Shown: positions 6,701 to 14,843, counted from the stretch's first letter. The stretch is DNA of 64,000 bases from Chloroflexi bacterium CFX6 (GCA_030263595.1 SZPG01000031.1:21488-85487); one strand, 5' to 3'. Program-made: numbers and translations. The notes: generated by a model not told the origin, from the sequence alone.

Positions 6701-8340
6701 GGCGTCCTCGATGGGGTCGGCGTGTTCGTCGGCGAGGGGGTGGGCGAGGATGGAAGGGTGTTGGTCGGCGTTGCGGTAGCCAGCGGCGTCGGCGTGACGA
6801 CCTCCTCCGCGCGGTAGATGTTATGAACGATCTGACCGAACGTCCCCATCAAGCCGAGATCGCGCCCATTGTAGGCAATGCGGATCGCGGCGCCGCTTCC
6901 CGCCAGGACCTCGACCTGGTCCTCCGCCTCGAACAGGTACGCGTTCCCCGGTATGACCCTGCCCTCGAACGCCACTTCCCCATCCGCGATCACGCGCACG
7001 TACGTCCGCTCGAGCGCGACCAGGTTGACCTGCACGCTGACATTGACGTTCAAGGTGGGGACGATGATGGTCGGCGTCGCCTCTTCTTCGAATGATTCAA
7101 CAGGCAGTAACGTGGCGGTCGCCGTGAACAGGGACGGGTCCGGCGATGCCAGCAGGACGTCCGAAATGGACGGCGCGGTCGGCTGGATCTCTTCGAGGCT
7201 TTGCAGGGTCAGCACACGGTTGATGCCCCAGATGATGAATCCCACCAACAGGATCGCAATGCCGATGCCGAAGATCATATCGCCTACGATGAAGTTTTGC
7301 AGGACGGGTATGTTGGCAAGGATCGGTCCCCCCCGTTTGCGCGCGGGACGCTGCGGGTTCTTCTCACGATGCCGCGCCTGCAACGCGTCGGCAAAACGGA
7401 GCAGGATGGCGTCCACGTCCATGTCGAGGAAGGAGGCGTAGTTCGACAACATGCCGCGCGTCTGGACGGTGGAGGGCAGGCTCTTCATGTCGCCGCGTTC
7501 GAGCGCCTCGAGGTAATGCGCCTTGACGCGCGTGTTGCGTTCCACTTCCTCGAGATGCAGGCTCAGGGTTTCGCGGCGTTCCCGCAGTTTGGCGCCGATC
7601 TCTTTGAATATTTCATCCGAACGCTGAGGCTGTTCAACCCCCGACGCTTCCGGTTGCGCGGCGTCCGTTTCAGATTGCGAGGGCTCAGGCGGCGCGGCGG
7701 CTTCGGACGACTCAGCAATCGCATCGTCCTTCGTCCCGGCTTTCCGGTTGATGACCGCATCCAGCCGGTTCAGCCACGTTTGCCAGAGGGTGTCGCCGGC
7801 GTCGGGCTGGGAAGGTTCTTCCGGCTGGGATTCGACGATCTCCGCCGCGAGAGGTTCGGGTTGCGGAACGGGCTCCGCGATCTCTTCCGGCGTAGGCTCG
7901 ATGACGGGAGACGGTTCCGCTTCGGCTTTTTTGCGTCCGCGGCGTTTGGGTTTGGCGGGAGTCGGCTCGGGCTGGGATTCGGTCTCTCGGACGGAATCAA
8001 CCGTCGGCGGGGAAGGAGGCGTTTCGTCGGGCGCGGTTACAGCCTCTTGAGGAGATTCGATCGCGGGCTGGTCGGCGAGGTCCGCAGGTCCGATGATCTC
8101 CCCGGCGGTTTGCTGCGATGAGCGCATCTCTTCGAGCAGTCGGTCAATGTCCAGCCCAAGATATTCGGCGTAGTTGCGAAGGTAACCGCGCGCCTGCACG
8201 GGCGAAGGCATGACGGAGAGATCGTCGTCCTCCAGCGCGCGCAAATAGTTGACGCGAATGCGCGTGGCTTCGAAGATTCGATCGAGCGTGAGTTGTTTTT
8301 CTTCGCGCGCGGCTTTGAGTCGTTGACCGATGGTTTGCAT
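6691..8340 (-). CDS. RodZ-like membrane protein with two HTH_25 domains
   Basis: About 549 residues from ATG 8340 (GTG 8343 is directly upstream). An N-terminal Cro/RodZ-type helix-turn-helix (IGQRLKAAREEKQLTLDRIF) covers about residues 3-70. After a long acidic Pro/Glu linker comes a second, clearly related HTH (IGAKLRERRETLSLHLEEVE, about residues 248-315). One transmembrane segment (about 350-378, MIFGIGIAILLVGFIIWGI) is followed by a DUF4115-like beta domain and a Thr/Pro tail. RodZ links MreB to the envelope in rods; that role is only inferred here. Two HTH modules in one chain are unusual, since most RodZ proteins have one. The stop codon lies inside the 39-bp array. Confidence 0.8.
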   Translation of the reverse strand: MQTIGQRLKAAREEKQLTLDRIFEATRIRVNYLRALEDDDLSVMPSPVQARGYLRNYAEYLGLDIDRLLEEMRSSQQTAGEIIGPADLADQPAIESPQEAVTAPDETPPSPPTVDSVRETESQPEPTPAKPKRRGRKKAEAEPSPVIEPTPEEIAEPVPQPEPLAAEIVESQPEEPSQPDAGDTLWQTWLNRLDAVINRKAGTKDDAIAESSEAAAPPEPSQSETDAAQPEASGVEQPQRSDEIFKEIGAKLRERRETLSLHLEEVERNTRVKAHYLEALERGDMKSLPSTVQTRGMLSNYASFLDMDVDAILLRFADALQARHREKNPQRPARKRGGPILANIPVLQNFIVGDMIFGIGIAILLVGFIIWGINRVLTLQSLEEIQPTAPSISDVLLASPDPSLFTATATLLPVESFEEEATPTIIVPTLNVNVSVQVNLVALERTYVRVIADGEVAFEGRVIPGNAYLFEAEDQVEVLAGSGAAIRIAYNGRDLGLMGTFGQIVHNIYRAEEVVTPTPLATATPTNTLPSSPTPSPTNTPTPSRTPTP

Positions 8341-8344
8341 CACG

Positions 8345-8392
8345 TAAAACGAAACATCACCAGCCCCTCGAATGGGAACGGACTGGTGATGT
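8345..8392 (-). terminator. Terminator after rplI
   Basis: Read on the minus strand, ACATCACCAG (8392-8383) and CTGGTGATGT (8363-8354) form a 10-bp stem followed by TTCGTTTT. It lies between the rplI stop and the RodZ-like start, so rplI probably forms its own unit. Confidence 0.75.
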
Positions 8393-8412
8393 CATGGTCG
8401 GAGGGGCGTGGA

Positions 8413-8958
8413 TCAGGCTTCGGCTGTTTCCGTCGATTCCGCTACTGCCGCTTCGGTCGGCGCTTCTTCGACGGGTTCTTCGAAGGCTTCGGCTTCGTCG
8501 GCTTCGACTGTTTCGCCTTCGCGGTGGACGATGACCTTTACTTCGGGGACCAGGTCCATCGTGAGACGGACGTGGGCGGTGTATTCGCCGAGGTTGCGAA
8601 TGGGCTGCATGTCAATCTGATGTTTTTTGACTTCGAAGCGGGTCTTTTCGGACAAGGCGGTCGCCACGTCCTGTGTGGTGATGGAGCCGTAGAGTTTGCC
8701 GGTTTCGCCCGCCCTCGCGGCAAACGTCAACACAACGTCTTTGACCTGGTCTGCCAAGCCCTTGAGTTCCGAGTTGAGTTCTGCGCGGCGGATCTCAGCC
8801 TGCTGGCGGATCTTCTCCACCTGTTTGAGCGCGCCTGCGGTGGCAAGCACCGCCAATCCCTGCGGGATGAGGTAGTTGCGCCCGTAGCCGTCGGCGACCT
8901 TTTTGATGTCGCCCGCGCGCCCCAGTTTGTAAACGTCCCTGACAAGCATTACTTTCAT
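8413..8958 (-). CDS. rplI: 50S ribosomal protein L9
   Basis: 181 residues. The N-terminal L9 signature MKVMLVRDVYKLGRAGDIKK and GYGRNYLIPQGLAV are intact; the connecting helix and C-terminal RNA-binding domain follow. The C-terminus extends about 30 residues past the usual L9 end with an acidic Ala/Glu tail (VEADEAEAFEEPVEEAPTEA). L9 binds 23S rRNA near the L1 stalk. The usual neighbours (rpsF, ssb, rpsR, dnaB) are not adjacent here. Confidence 0.97.
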   Translation of the reverse strand: MKVMLVRDVYKLGRAGDIKKVADGYGRNYLIPQGLAVLATAGALKQVEKIRQQAEIRRAELNSELKGLADQVKDVVLTFAARAGETGKLYGSITTQDVATALSEKTRFEVKKHQIDMQPIRNLGEYTAHVRLTMDLVPEVKVIVHREGETVEADEAEAFEEPVEEAPTEAAVAESTETAEA

Positions 8959-9040
8959 GGTTCAAGCCCTTTCTGGCAAAGATTTTCTCGAGCGAAGGGT
9001 ACAACGCTCGGCGGCGAATTTTACCACGATTCAGTTGGTC

Positions 9041-9084
9041 AAAAGTCGAAGGTCAAAGGTCGGTGACTTTCGACCTGCGACTTT
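9041..9084. repeat. Short palindromic repeat AAAGTCGAAGGTC / GACCTGCGACTTT
   Basis: AAAAGTCGAAGGTCAAAGG at 9041-9059 and GACTTTCGACCTGCGACTTT at 9065-9084 form an imperfect inverted repeat. It fills the rplI-CYTH interval and overlaps the last codon and stop of the CYTH gene. Confidence 0.6.
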
Positions 9085-9604
9085 AGACGGGCGACGATTT
9101 TTCCAGCAAATCCATGTACGCGCCCTCGAGCAGATCGCTCCGTTCCACCCCGAGGCTGGTCATCAGACCCTCGGCAATTTCCTGTCCCTCGTCATCCCCC
9201 TGCCCCTCCCGCAGGACAACCTCCAGTTCCATGAACTGCCCCAGTCCCTGCACGTCGTCCAGGTGCACGCGCGTCTGCCCGACGAGATAGAGGTAACGCG
9301 TCTTCTTCACGACGCCGCGAAGCCCATAAGCCAGCTCGAGCACACGTTTGAGGCTTTCGGGGTCGGACGTGTAACTGATGTGATAGTCCGAACGCTTCGG
9401 TCCTTCCCGGTCGGGGCGCGTGTAATAGATCAACTGTCCGCGGTCGGGCGCGAGGAGGCGTAGTTTCAAACGTCCCTGAGGAACGTTGAAGAAAACATCT
9501 TCCTGCGGGATGACCTCCACAGGCGTATCGCTGAGTTTTTCGGCGCGCGCTTTGATTCCGTCGAAGTCGCGCGCGCGGGCTTTGATCTCGATATTGGCTG
9601 GCAT
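9083..9604 (-). CDS. CYTH-domain protein (class IV adenylate cyclase / thiamine triphosphatase-like)
   Basis: 173 residues. It opens MPANIEIKARARD, giving the ExExK-type motif (EIK) of the CYTH superfamily. Alternating charged strands follow (RLKLRLL, QLIYYTRPDREGPKRSDYHI, TRYLYLVGQTRVHLDDV, FMELEVVL), as expected for the metal- and triphosphate-binding tunnel. Family members are class IV adenylate cyclases, thiamine triphosphatases or inorganic tripolyphosphatases, and the sequence does not choose among them. It lies four bases from the Ddn-like gene upstream on the same strand, so the two are likely one operon. The C-terminal codons run into a short palindromic repeat. Confidence 0.8.
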   Translation of the reverse strand: MPANIEIKARARDFDGIKARAEKLSDTPVEVIPQEDVFFNVPQGRLKLRLLAPDRGQLIYYTRPDREGPKRSDYHISYTSDPESLKRVLELAYGLRGVVKKTRYLYLVGQTRVHLDDVQGLGQFMELEVVLREGQGDDEGQEIAEGLMTSLGVERSDLLEGAYMDLLEKSSPV

Positions 9605-9608
9605 GAGG

Positions 9609-10085
9609 CTATTGTACCGGTTTAAGCGAAATCACGGGAACGGATTCGGCGACGCGCCTGCAGGTCTCGCGCGTGGGGGACAACCGTTCGCCCAACATGA
9701 CGAGCGTCAACTCACGAAATGCAATCGGATGTTTTTGGGCATACTCCCACAAGACGCGCTCCGCCTCCTCTTTGGAGGTTTGGCTTGCCTCCGCTCCGAA
9801 TTTCCTGTTCCCCACCTGAACCTCGACCCCCGGATTCTTCAGGATGTTCAGATACCAGTCCGATCTTTCGCGCCACGCCGCGGCGGCGTAATATGTCCCC
9901 GTCGCTTCGTCGTTGCTCACAACCTCGACGACGGTCCGGCGCGGCAATCCGCTTTTGCGTCCCGTATGTGTGAGCATAAGAAAACGACCGCCAAGTAAAA
10001 AGCCGAGATTCATCCGGTAAAGGATGATCGGCAAACGAAACAAGGCGCGTAAAAATCCGGTGGGTTTGTTTTCAGTCAGGGTCAT
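9609..10085 (-). CDS. Nitroreductase/deazaflavin-dependent (Ddn-family) oxidoreductase
   Basis: 158 residues. The hallmark is FLMLTHTGRKSGLPRRTVVE near residue 35, the conserved core of the Ddn/DUF385 split-barrel family, followed by YYAAAAWRERSDWYLNILKNP. Members use coenzyme F420 or FMN to reduce quinones or nitro compounds. F420 biosynthesis genes are not in the window, so the cofactor is an inference from family. The hydrophobic, basic N-terminus (FLRALFRLPIILYRMNLGF) may sit on the membrane, as in mycobacterial Ddn. The gene is followed directly by the CYTH gene. Confidence 0.85.
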   Translation of the reverse strand: MTLTENKPTGFLRALFRLPIILYRMNLGFLLGGRFLMLTHTGRKSGLPRRTVVEVVSNDEATGTYYAAAAWRERSDWYLNILKNPGVEVQVGNRKFGAEASQTSKEEAERVLWEYAQKHPIAFRELTLVMLGERLSPTRETCRRVAESVPVISLKPVQ

Positions 10086-10128
10086 AATGCAGGCGTGTTT
10101 GGATTCGCGTCCACAAAGAATTCATCCA

Positions 10129-11019
10129 TCAGGGCATGGGCTTGAGGGGCCAGGGAGCGAATCGGACCGCCCCGCGCCCGGCGCTCTTCAATTGCTCGAA
10201 CACCCGATCCGTATGTTCGTCGAGCGGCACGTTCTGGATCAGGAACAACTCGCCGGTGGAAGTGACAGCTGTGATGGTCGAAGCGACGTAATTCAGATCG
10301 CCGAATGAGGGATGGGTATAGGAAAAATAATCCACGTTCGCCTCCCGATCCTGCTCCGTCGAAGAGACCATCTTCCAGAAACGATCGAAGAACGGATACT
10401 CGATGGGATTGCGAAACGCCTTCATCAGATATTTGAAATACGGATGGGCGCGATAACGAAGGCTGTTCACCCGGAAGGCGTGCATCGAATTCAGGGCATA
10501 TTGATCCCAGTTGTCGGCGACGCGGTTTCGCCCGATGAGATCGCGCCCGAAGTTGATGCGCGCAGTGTTGTATCCGCCCGGGGTCTGCGCGGCGTCCTCG
10601 AACATGGCGGGCGGAATGTCGTAAAACGCCAGCATCATCCGATTCGCGGCGATCACGTCGCCAAACACGTCGCCCAAAAAAGCAGGCAGGCGGATATCCC
10701 CCGTCAAACCAACCATCCGCTCCAGCACCTTCCTGACGTCGAACACATCCGTCCTGACGTTGGCGGACGCCTGGCGCACGATCTGTTTTCTATCCAGTCC
10801 GCTTGCCGCCAGGAAGAACTCGCGCCGCTCCAGCGTGGTCAATTGGAGCGCGTTCGCGAGTTTGAAAAGGAGTTCCGGCTCGAAGTGCTTTTTGACCCCG
10901 CGCTCGATCTGGCTGATCACAGCCTCGTCAACGTCTGCGATCTCGGCAAACTGGAATTGAGTCCACCCCATATCCTGTCGCAATGCGGATAAGAGTTGTC
11001 CAAATTCCTTGCGATTCAT
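10129..11019 (-). CDS. XRE-family regulator with MmyB-like ligand-binding domain
   Basis: 296 residues from ATG 11019 (MNRKEFGQLLSALRQDMGWT). An N-terminal XRE helix-turn-helix (about residues 4-65: TQFQFAEIADVDEAVISQIE) is followed by a larger domain like the MmyB-type C-terminal domain (LAFYDIPPAMFED, SMHAFRVNSLRYRAHPYFKY). A TATAAC box lies 10 bases before this ATG on the minus strand, favouring this start over the longer frame to 11070. In characterised MmyB relatives the C-terminal domain binds a fatty-acid-like ligand; the target genes here are unknown. Autoregulation is plausible but not shown. Confidence 0.8.
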   Translation of the reverse strand: MNRKEFGQLLSALRQDMGWTQFQFAEIADVDEAVISQIERGVKKHFEPELLFKLANALQLTTLERREFFLAASGLDRKQIVRQASANVRTDVFDVRKVLERMVGLTGDIRLPAFLGDVFGDVIAANRMMLAFYDIPPAMFEDAAQTPGGYNTARINFGRDLIGRNRVADNWDQYALNSMHAFRVNSLRYRAHPYFKYLMKAFRNPIEYPFFDRFWKMVSSTEQDREANVDYFSYTHPSFGDLNYVASTITAVTSTGELFLIQNVPLDEHTDRVFEQLKSAGRGAVRFAPWPLKPMP

Positions 11020-11198
11020 CCTGACGCTGGTTATACCACGAAGTCGAAAAAATTCTTGAGCCAGCCCCAAAATTGATTGCTGGACATTCGCCCCAAAGTC
11101 TCGAATAATGGAAACGTAATTTTGACCCGACAGAATGGGGGAGGCGGCTCTGCCGGTTCAAATCGGGGGATCGGCATAAGGGGGAACAAGTAAGAATA

Positions 11199-11231
11199 AA
11201 GAGACTCCGGTCGAGCCGGAGTCTCTCTTTT
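11199..11231 (-). terminator. Hairpin terminator downstream of the CoA-binding protein gene
   Basis: GAGACTCCGG (11201-11210) and CCGGAGTCTC (11216-11225) pair around a 5-base loop, with T-rich flanks on both strands. It follows the gene at 11318-11809 read on the minus strand. The rest of 11020-11317 shows no gene; a GGGGGAGG-rich stretch at 11140-11190 is unexplained. Confidence 0.8.
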
Positions 11232-11317
11232 TCAACGTCAATTCGGGATAAATGGCGTTTACTCACAACTCGCGCGTAGAGCGTACGCGTAGCGTCCAAT
11301 GCGCCCCCATACCCGCG

Positions 11318-11809
11318 TCAATTCACGTTCAGGAAGCCGAACAAACGCCACAACCCCCGCATCATCGCGTGACCGAAATCCGGCTTCAGGAACTGATTCG
11401 GACACGACCCCGGAATGACCGTAATGCCGTTGGCTTTGCACAACTCCACCGCCTCCTGCGAGACGCTGGTCATGCCGGGCGTCAAGCCCGGTTTGGCGCC
11501 CATCATGCAGTGCATCCAGACGCGCCTAATGCCCAGGTCAACGCACTGCTGGACGATCAGGTCGGTCACTTTGGGATTCGCAAGGATGAAGACTGCATCC
11601 GGTTTTTCGGGGATGGATTTCAGGTCGGGGTAACACGGCGCGCCGTCGTAGGTGGAGATGCGCGGATTGACCGCGTAGACCTGATAACCGTTCTCCTTGA
11701 ATTTGTTGTAAGCCAGGTTGCAGCCCGTTTCGCGTTTATCCGATACGCCCACCACGGCGATTTTCTTCTGCGCCAGGAAATCCTGCGCCATTGTGTCCAT
11801 TTTTGCCAT
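11318..11809 (-). CDS. CoA-binding domain protein (YccU-like)
   Basis: 163 residues with a Rossmann-like CoA_binding_2 fold: KKIAVVGVSDKRETGCNLAYN, then GYQVYAVNPRISTYDGAPCYPDL, AVFILANPKVTDLIVQQC, and a late GSCPNQFL. Homologues resemble the CoA-binding part of succinyl-CoA synthetase and acyl-CoA synthetases but stand alone. The role is unclear; by analogy it may sense or carry CoA derivatives. The gene is monocistronic, with a terminator behind it. Confidence 0.85.
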   Translation of the reverse strand: MAKMDTMAQDFLAQKKIAVVGVSDKRETGCNLAYNKFKENGYQVYAVNPRISTYDGAPCYPDLKSIPEKPDAVFILANPKVTDLIVQQCVDLGIRRVWMHCMMGAKPGLTPGMTSVSQEAVELCKANGITVIPGSCPNQFLKPDFGHAMMRGLWRLFGFLNVN

Positions 11810-11928
11810 GAGAATTCTCCTTCCAGATTGATCGTTGATTCTATGCGCGGAGTGAAAACGAGTCCAATAATGTTTGGACTGAAATATGGGTTACAAATAT
11901 CCCTTCCCGGTCGAAATCGCGAATCAGA

Positions 11929-11934
11929 TATACT
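11929..11934 (+). promoter_or_regulatory. -10 box (TATACT) ahead of the methyltransferase gene
   Basis: TATACT lies 20 bases before ATG 11955, leaving a very short leader without an obvious Shine-Dalgarno sequence. Confidence 0.4.
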
Positions 11935-11954
11935 TGGCTTCATCCGCAAAAAAT

Positions 11955-12587
11955 ATGAAAATTCAAGACGCATACGACGATTGGTCGGATTCTTACGACT
12001 CGGACGAAAACCTGACCCGCGACCTCGACGCGCAGGCAGTTCGAGAGCTCCTCGCGGATCAATGGTTCGACGCGATTCTCGAGACCGGCAGCGGGACGGG
12101 CAAAAACACATCGTTCCTCGCGCAAATCGGAACGAAGGTGGATGCGCTGGATTTTTCTCAGGGGATGATCGAGAAAGCCCGGATCAAAGTGAAGTCGGCG
12201 AATGTCCGCTTCTCGCTGGCAGACCTGACGAAGCGCTGGGACTGCCGGGAGGAGTCTTATGATCTCATCGTCTGTTGTCTTGTGCTGGAACATATCGAAG
12301 ACCTGTCCCACATCTTCTCCGAAACCGCGCGGACGTTGAAACCCGGCGGCAGGTTTCTGGTCAGCGAACTGCATCCTTTCAGGCAATACGAAGGGAGGAA
12401 GGCAGGGTACTACAGGGATCAGCAAACCATCGAGGTGGACGCGTTCTTGCATCACATTTCGGATTTCACGAACGTCGCGTCAGCCAGCGGTCTGAAACTG
12501 GTCAAGTTCAATGAATACTGGCACGCGAAGGACGCGGGCAAACCGCCGCGCTTGGTCTCGTTTCTTTTTGAAAAACCAGGTACCTGA
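11955..12587 (+). CDS. SAM-dependent methyltransferase (class I)
   Basis: 210 residues from ATG 11955 (MKIQDAYDDWSDSYD). The SAM-binding motif I is ILETGSGTGKNTSFLAQIG, motif II is VDALDFSQGMIEKAR, and SYDLIVCCLVLEHI followed by ARTLKPGGRFLVSELHP completes a class I fold of the type-11/UbiE kind. ETGSGTG replaces the commoner DxGCGTG. The substrate is unknown. It stands alone, and the region behind it (12600-13020) is decayed sequence. Confidence 0.85.
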   Translation: MKIQDAYDDWSDSYDSDENLTRDLDAQAVRELLADQWFDAILETGSGTGKNTSFLAQIGTKVDALDFSQGMIEKARIKVKSANVRFSLADLTKRWDCREESYDLIVCCLVLEHIEDLSHIFSETARTLKPGGRFLVSELHPFRQYEGRKAGYYRDQQTIEVDAFLHHISDFTNVASASGLKLVKFNEYWHAKDAGKPPRLVSFLFEKPGT

Positions 12588-12646
12588 CAATTCGGCATTT
12601 ACACCCCATCTATCACCTTGACAGGACCCGACCCAACCCGCCCAGA

Positions 12647-12826
12647 GACGAGAGATCCACTTTCTCATCGCCAAGCATTACGCTTCCACAAAAGACCTGA
12701 CAGGTTTCCGCAGAATCGTGATCGTCGGACTCCATTCCCATTCAAGAAGTCCGATCATCACACGCCACGATAAAACCTGTCAGGTCTGACTCTTTATTAA
12801 CTCCGCCCACTCCCTCGGTAGGGACG
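12647..12826. repeat. 180-bp repeat, copy A, containing a 95-nt nested hairpin
   Basis: About 96% identical (7 differences by eye) to 14844-15023. Inside, AGACCTGACAGGTTT (12693-12707) pairs with AAACCTGTCAGGTCT (12773-12787), and a second nested pair GTCGGACT / AGTCCGA lies within. Both flanks carry the same gene-tail sequence (minus-strand reading SSLPREWAEL). It could be a miniature mobile element or the scaffold of a small RNA. The remainder of 12588-13022 is decayed gene sequence. Confidence 0.85.
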
Positions 12827-12990
12827 AGATTCATTTTCCCATCCCCAAGCATTACGCGCTGGATGACCCTGCCCAACTCTTAAAGTCCCTTCGGCGCATT
12901 GGAATCACTCGCCAATCTTTGCGCTTCCTTGAAATACTCCTCCGCTTCGGGACGCTTCTCGCGCGCGGATTGGATTACAAAAAGCGGCGG
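12790..12990 (-). pseudogene. Decayed 3' end of a TPR-like protein gene
   Basis: On the minus strand, 12990-12880 reads VIQSAREKRPEAEEYFKEAQ and continues to APKGL before a stop. A shifted frame continues ELGRVIQRVMLGD and, after another shift, SSLPREWAELIKSQT. The same tail occurs, better preserved, at 13857-13741. The helical, Ala/Glu-rich part looks like a tetratricopeptide end. I see no intact parent gene in the window. Confidence 0.55.
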
Positions 12991-13022
12991 AGTGCGCCCG
13001 CCGCCCAAGTGTTATGAGCATT

Positions 13023-13253
13023 CTATGCTGTCGCATACATGCGGACATGTAATATTTCCTGGCCCTGCATTGGACGAATATCCGATTGTTCCAGCGTCAC
13101 AACCGCGATGGTTTTCCCTTCGCCAGTGACAAATTCCACTTCATACGCCTTGCCGCCCGTATAGCAATGGACAACCGTCCCCACATCACCGCGGGTGAGT
13201 TTGCTGTCTTGAAGGTCGTGCGCCAAAACCACAGTATCGAGTTCGTTAAACAT
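13023..13253 (-). CDS. DUF4926 domain protein
   Basis: 76 residues (MFNELDTVVLAHDLQDSKLT, then GDVGTVVHCYTGGKAYEVEF). The GxxGTVV..Y..G..YEVEF pattern is that of DUF4926, a small beta-barrel-like domain often encoded next to DUF6883, as here. The start is 15 bases after the DUF6883 stop on the same strand. The pairing of two tiny genes in an accessory patch suggests a toxin-antitoxin-like module with this as one partner; activity has not been shown from sequence. Confidence 0.75.
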   Translation of the reverse strand: MFNELDTVVLAHDLQDSKLTRGDVGTVVHCYTGGKAYEVEFVTGEGKTIAVVTLEQSDIRPMQGQEILHVRMYATA

Positions 13254-13268
13254 TTTCTTGCTCCTATA

Positions 13269-13604
13269 CTAATCCAGCGGATAAGCCGTAACCAATTTTG
13301 GAATATCATCGCCAGTTTCAATGATCCAAACCGTGCGCAGGCGAATCATATCTCGACCTGGCGTTGGCAACAGCCCATCCACCACGTACTTTTTGCCATA
13401 AATTGTTTCGGCGGTTTCCACCGCCGCTTCCGTTTGGGCAATATCAATAAGTCCTTTCTCAAATAGGCTGATGTTCGTTTCGTTGAAGCCAAGGGATCGA
13501 AAAAACTTTGCTTTGGATTTTCCAACGGCATGAGTCTCTGAAAGCAGATGATCGGCGATCTTGCTGACGGACACGAAAGCGCGAAGTTTGTTGGGGAGTT
13601 CCAT
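13269..13604 (-). CDS. DUF6883 domain protein
   Basis: 111 residues from ATG 13604 (MELPNKLRAFVSVSKIADHL). Features are HAVGKSKAKFFRSLGFN, then YGKKYVVDGLLPTPGRDMIR and IRLRTVWIIETGDDIPKLVT, the usual DUF6883 layout. A TATAAT (minus strand, 13620-13615) lies 10 bases before the ATG, so the message may be leaderless. The open frame continues upstream only through a dispersed repeat (13630-13738), so the longer start is rejected. Likely the partner of the DUF4926 gene in a toxin-antitoxin-like unit. Confidence 0.75.
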   Translation of the reverse strand: MELPNKLRAFVSVSKIADHLLSETHAVGKSKAKFFRSLGFNETNISLFEKGLIDIAQTEAAVETAETIYGKKYVVDGLLPTPGRDMIRLRTVWIIETGDDIPKLVTAYPLD

Positions 13605-13629
13605 GCTTTTAGAAATTATACCTTTGAAT

Positions 13630-13738
13630 GTCATTGCGAGCGTACTTCCCTGGCACCGCCCGTCAGGGCAGGTGTGCGAAGCAATCCCCTCGAAATAGGA
13701 GACTGCTTCCACGGGGGAACGCCGTCACGCAATGACAT
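13630..13738. repeat. Dispersed GTCATTGCGAG...CGCAATGACA element
   Basis: A palindromic element bounded by GTCATTGCGAG and CGCAATGAC, with internal GAAGCAATC and GGAGACTGCTTCC. Related copies are at 17340-17415 and 61127-61200. This type of interspersed element is common in several bacterial phyla. It sits directly upstream of the DUF6883 promoter. Confidence 0.75.
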
Positions 13739-13740
13739 CT

Positions 13741-13857
13741 TCATCCTTCCGCCTTCATCCTTTCAATCATCTCCCTCCACTCCCTCGGCAGGGACGAGAG
13801 ATCCACGTTCTCATCACCAGGCATCGCGCGCGGGAGGACCCTGCCTAACTTATGGAA
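13741..13857 (-). pseudogene. Detached gene tail ending SSLPREWREMIERMKAEG
   Basis: The minus strand reads KLGRVLPRAMPGDENVDL and then SSLPREWREMIERMKAEG with a stop at 13743-13741. There is no start or upstream body; it abuts the end of the PIN-like gene. It is homologous to the tails around 12647-12880 and 14844-15023, so it is a remnant of a once repeated gene family. Confidence 0.5.
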
Positions 13858-14242
13858 TATAAATTCGCCCGACCCCCAGATAGTTCTCGATGTTCAAAAC
13901 AATTTCCACGATTCTTTCCGCACACCTTTCACGGTAGGCGCGTTCTTTCATATGACCGAGCGCACCAATCGTAAGCACAGGCAATGACGTTGAAACATTT
14001 TCTTCTCGGATTGTTTGTTCCAAGGAATCTTTCCCTTCATCATTGCGATTCGCGGTAAGTAAGATCAGCCGATTCTCCTGGGCAAAACGCCACACGCCGC
14101 GGTCAGGAGTGTCCACTGGCAGACCCACATCCGCAAAAGTCATTACTGGAATATCAATTAACTTTAGCCAGCCTTCGTTTTTCATGATGGACCAAAGCAA
14201 TATCCCCTGCTTTTTCATGTGATGATCCAGCAGGATTTTCAT
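13850..14242 (-). CDS. PIN-like (DUF5615-type) putative toxin
   Basis: 130 residues. It opens MKILLDHHMKKQGILLWSIM and continues GWLKLIDIPVMTFADVGLPV, DRGVWRFAQENRLILLTANR. The early acidic residue in LLDHH and the LLTANRND segment with Asp/Glu match PIN-like nucleases of the DUF5615 group, usually the toxin beside a DUF433 protein. Its start overlaps the stop of the DUF433 gene by four bases (ATGA), so translation is coupled. The C-terminus (YLGVGRIYIP) abuts a foreign gene tail. Confidence 0.75.
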   Translation of the reverse strand: MKILLDHHMKKQGILLWSIMKNEGWLKLIDIPVMTFADVGLPVDTPDRGVWRFAQENRLILLTANRNDEGKDSLEQTIREENVSTSLPVLTIGALGHMKERAYRERCAERIVEIVLNIENYLGVGRIYIP

Positions 14243-14733
14243 GCCTTATGTTCCGCGCGATATTGCGCCTGCAATTCCCTTAATCTTGCAATGGTCGCTT
14301 CGCGCTGTTCATAAGTTGCCGACATCAACTTCCGACTTCTTTCATCCCAATACTTTCTATTTTCCTCGGCGATGTCAAGAATTCGCTGATATTCCTTCTC
14401 AAAATCCTCTTTGTTCAGGTGGATATAATCGAGAATATCCAGCATTTCTTCGTCGGTTAACTCATACATATCGCGGATGTTTTTCAGGGAATCTTTCCCC
14501 TGCAATGCGTCCATGATTAAATACACGGTGAGGCGGGTTCCATTGACCGTCAGCCCGTTTTCCGTGCGTATCACGGTGCGATTTTCACGCGGGATGGGGC
14601 CATCCGTGTTCATCAATGCCTGAATGAGTTTATCCGAACGCAATGCCGCCAGTTCTTTTTGCAGACGCCGCGACTCTTCCTCAAGCATGGCAATTCGCTG
14701 GTCCAGTTGTTCGGGGGATAAGCTTTGCTCCAT
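14239..14733 (-). CDS. DUF433-domain putative antitoxin
   Basis: 164 residues from ATG 14733 (GTG 14742 is an alternative). A coiled-coil N-terminus (EQLDQRIAMLEEESRRLQKE) precedes the DUF433 winged-helix core: LTVNGTRLTVYLIMDALQGK, then SLKNIRDMYELTDEEMLDIL. The C-terminal helix is rich in Arg/Glu. DUF433 proteins are the DNA-binding antitoxin partners of DUF5615 PIN-like toxins, and the toxin follows with a 4-base overlap. Autoregulation is typical of the family. Confidence 0.8.
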   Translation of the reverse strand: MEQSLSPEQLDQRIAMLEEESRRLQKELAALRSDKLIQALMNTDGPIPRENRTVIRTENGLTVNGTRLTVYLIMDALQGKDSLKNIRDMYELTDEEMLDILDYIHLNKEDFEKEYQRILDIAEENRKYWDERSRKLMSATYEQREATIARLRELQAQYRAEHKA

Positions 14734-14843
14734 ATCACACACTCACTTTCGGGGGCATTCCTCTGTGTCTCCCAAAATTATACTTCACTCAAAACTTATC
14801 CTCCTAGCTTCTTTTCCACCGCCTCCCCCACTCCCTCGGCAGG

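Noticed and set aside
13605..13712. Upstream extension of the DUF6883 gene
   Set aside because: It runs through a dispersed repeat and past the -10 box.
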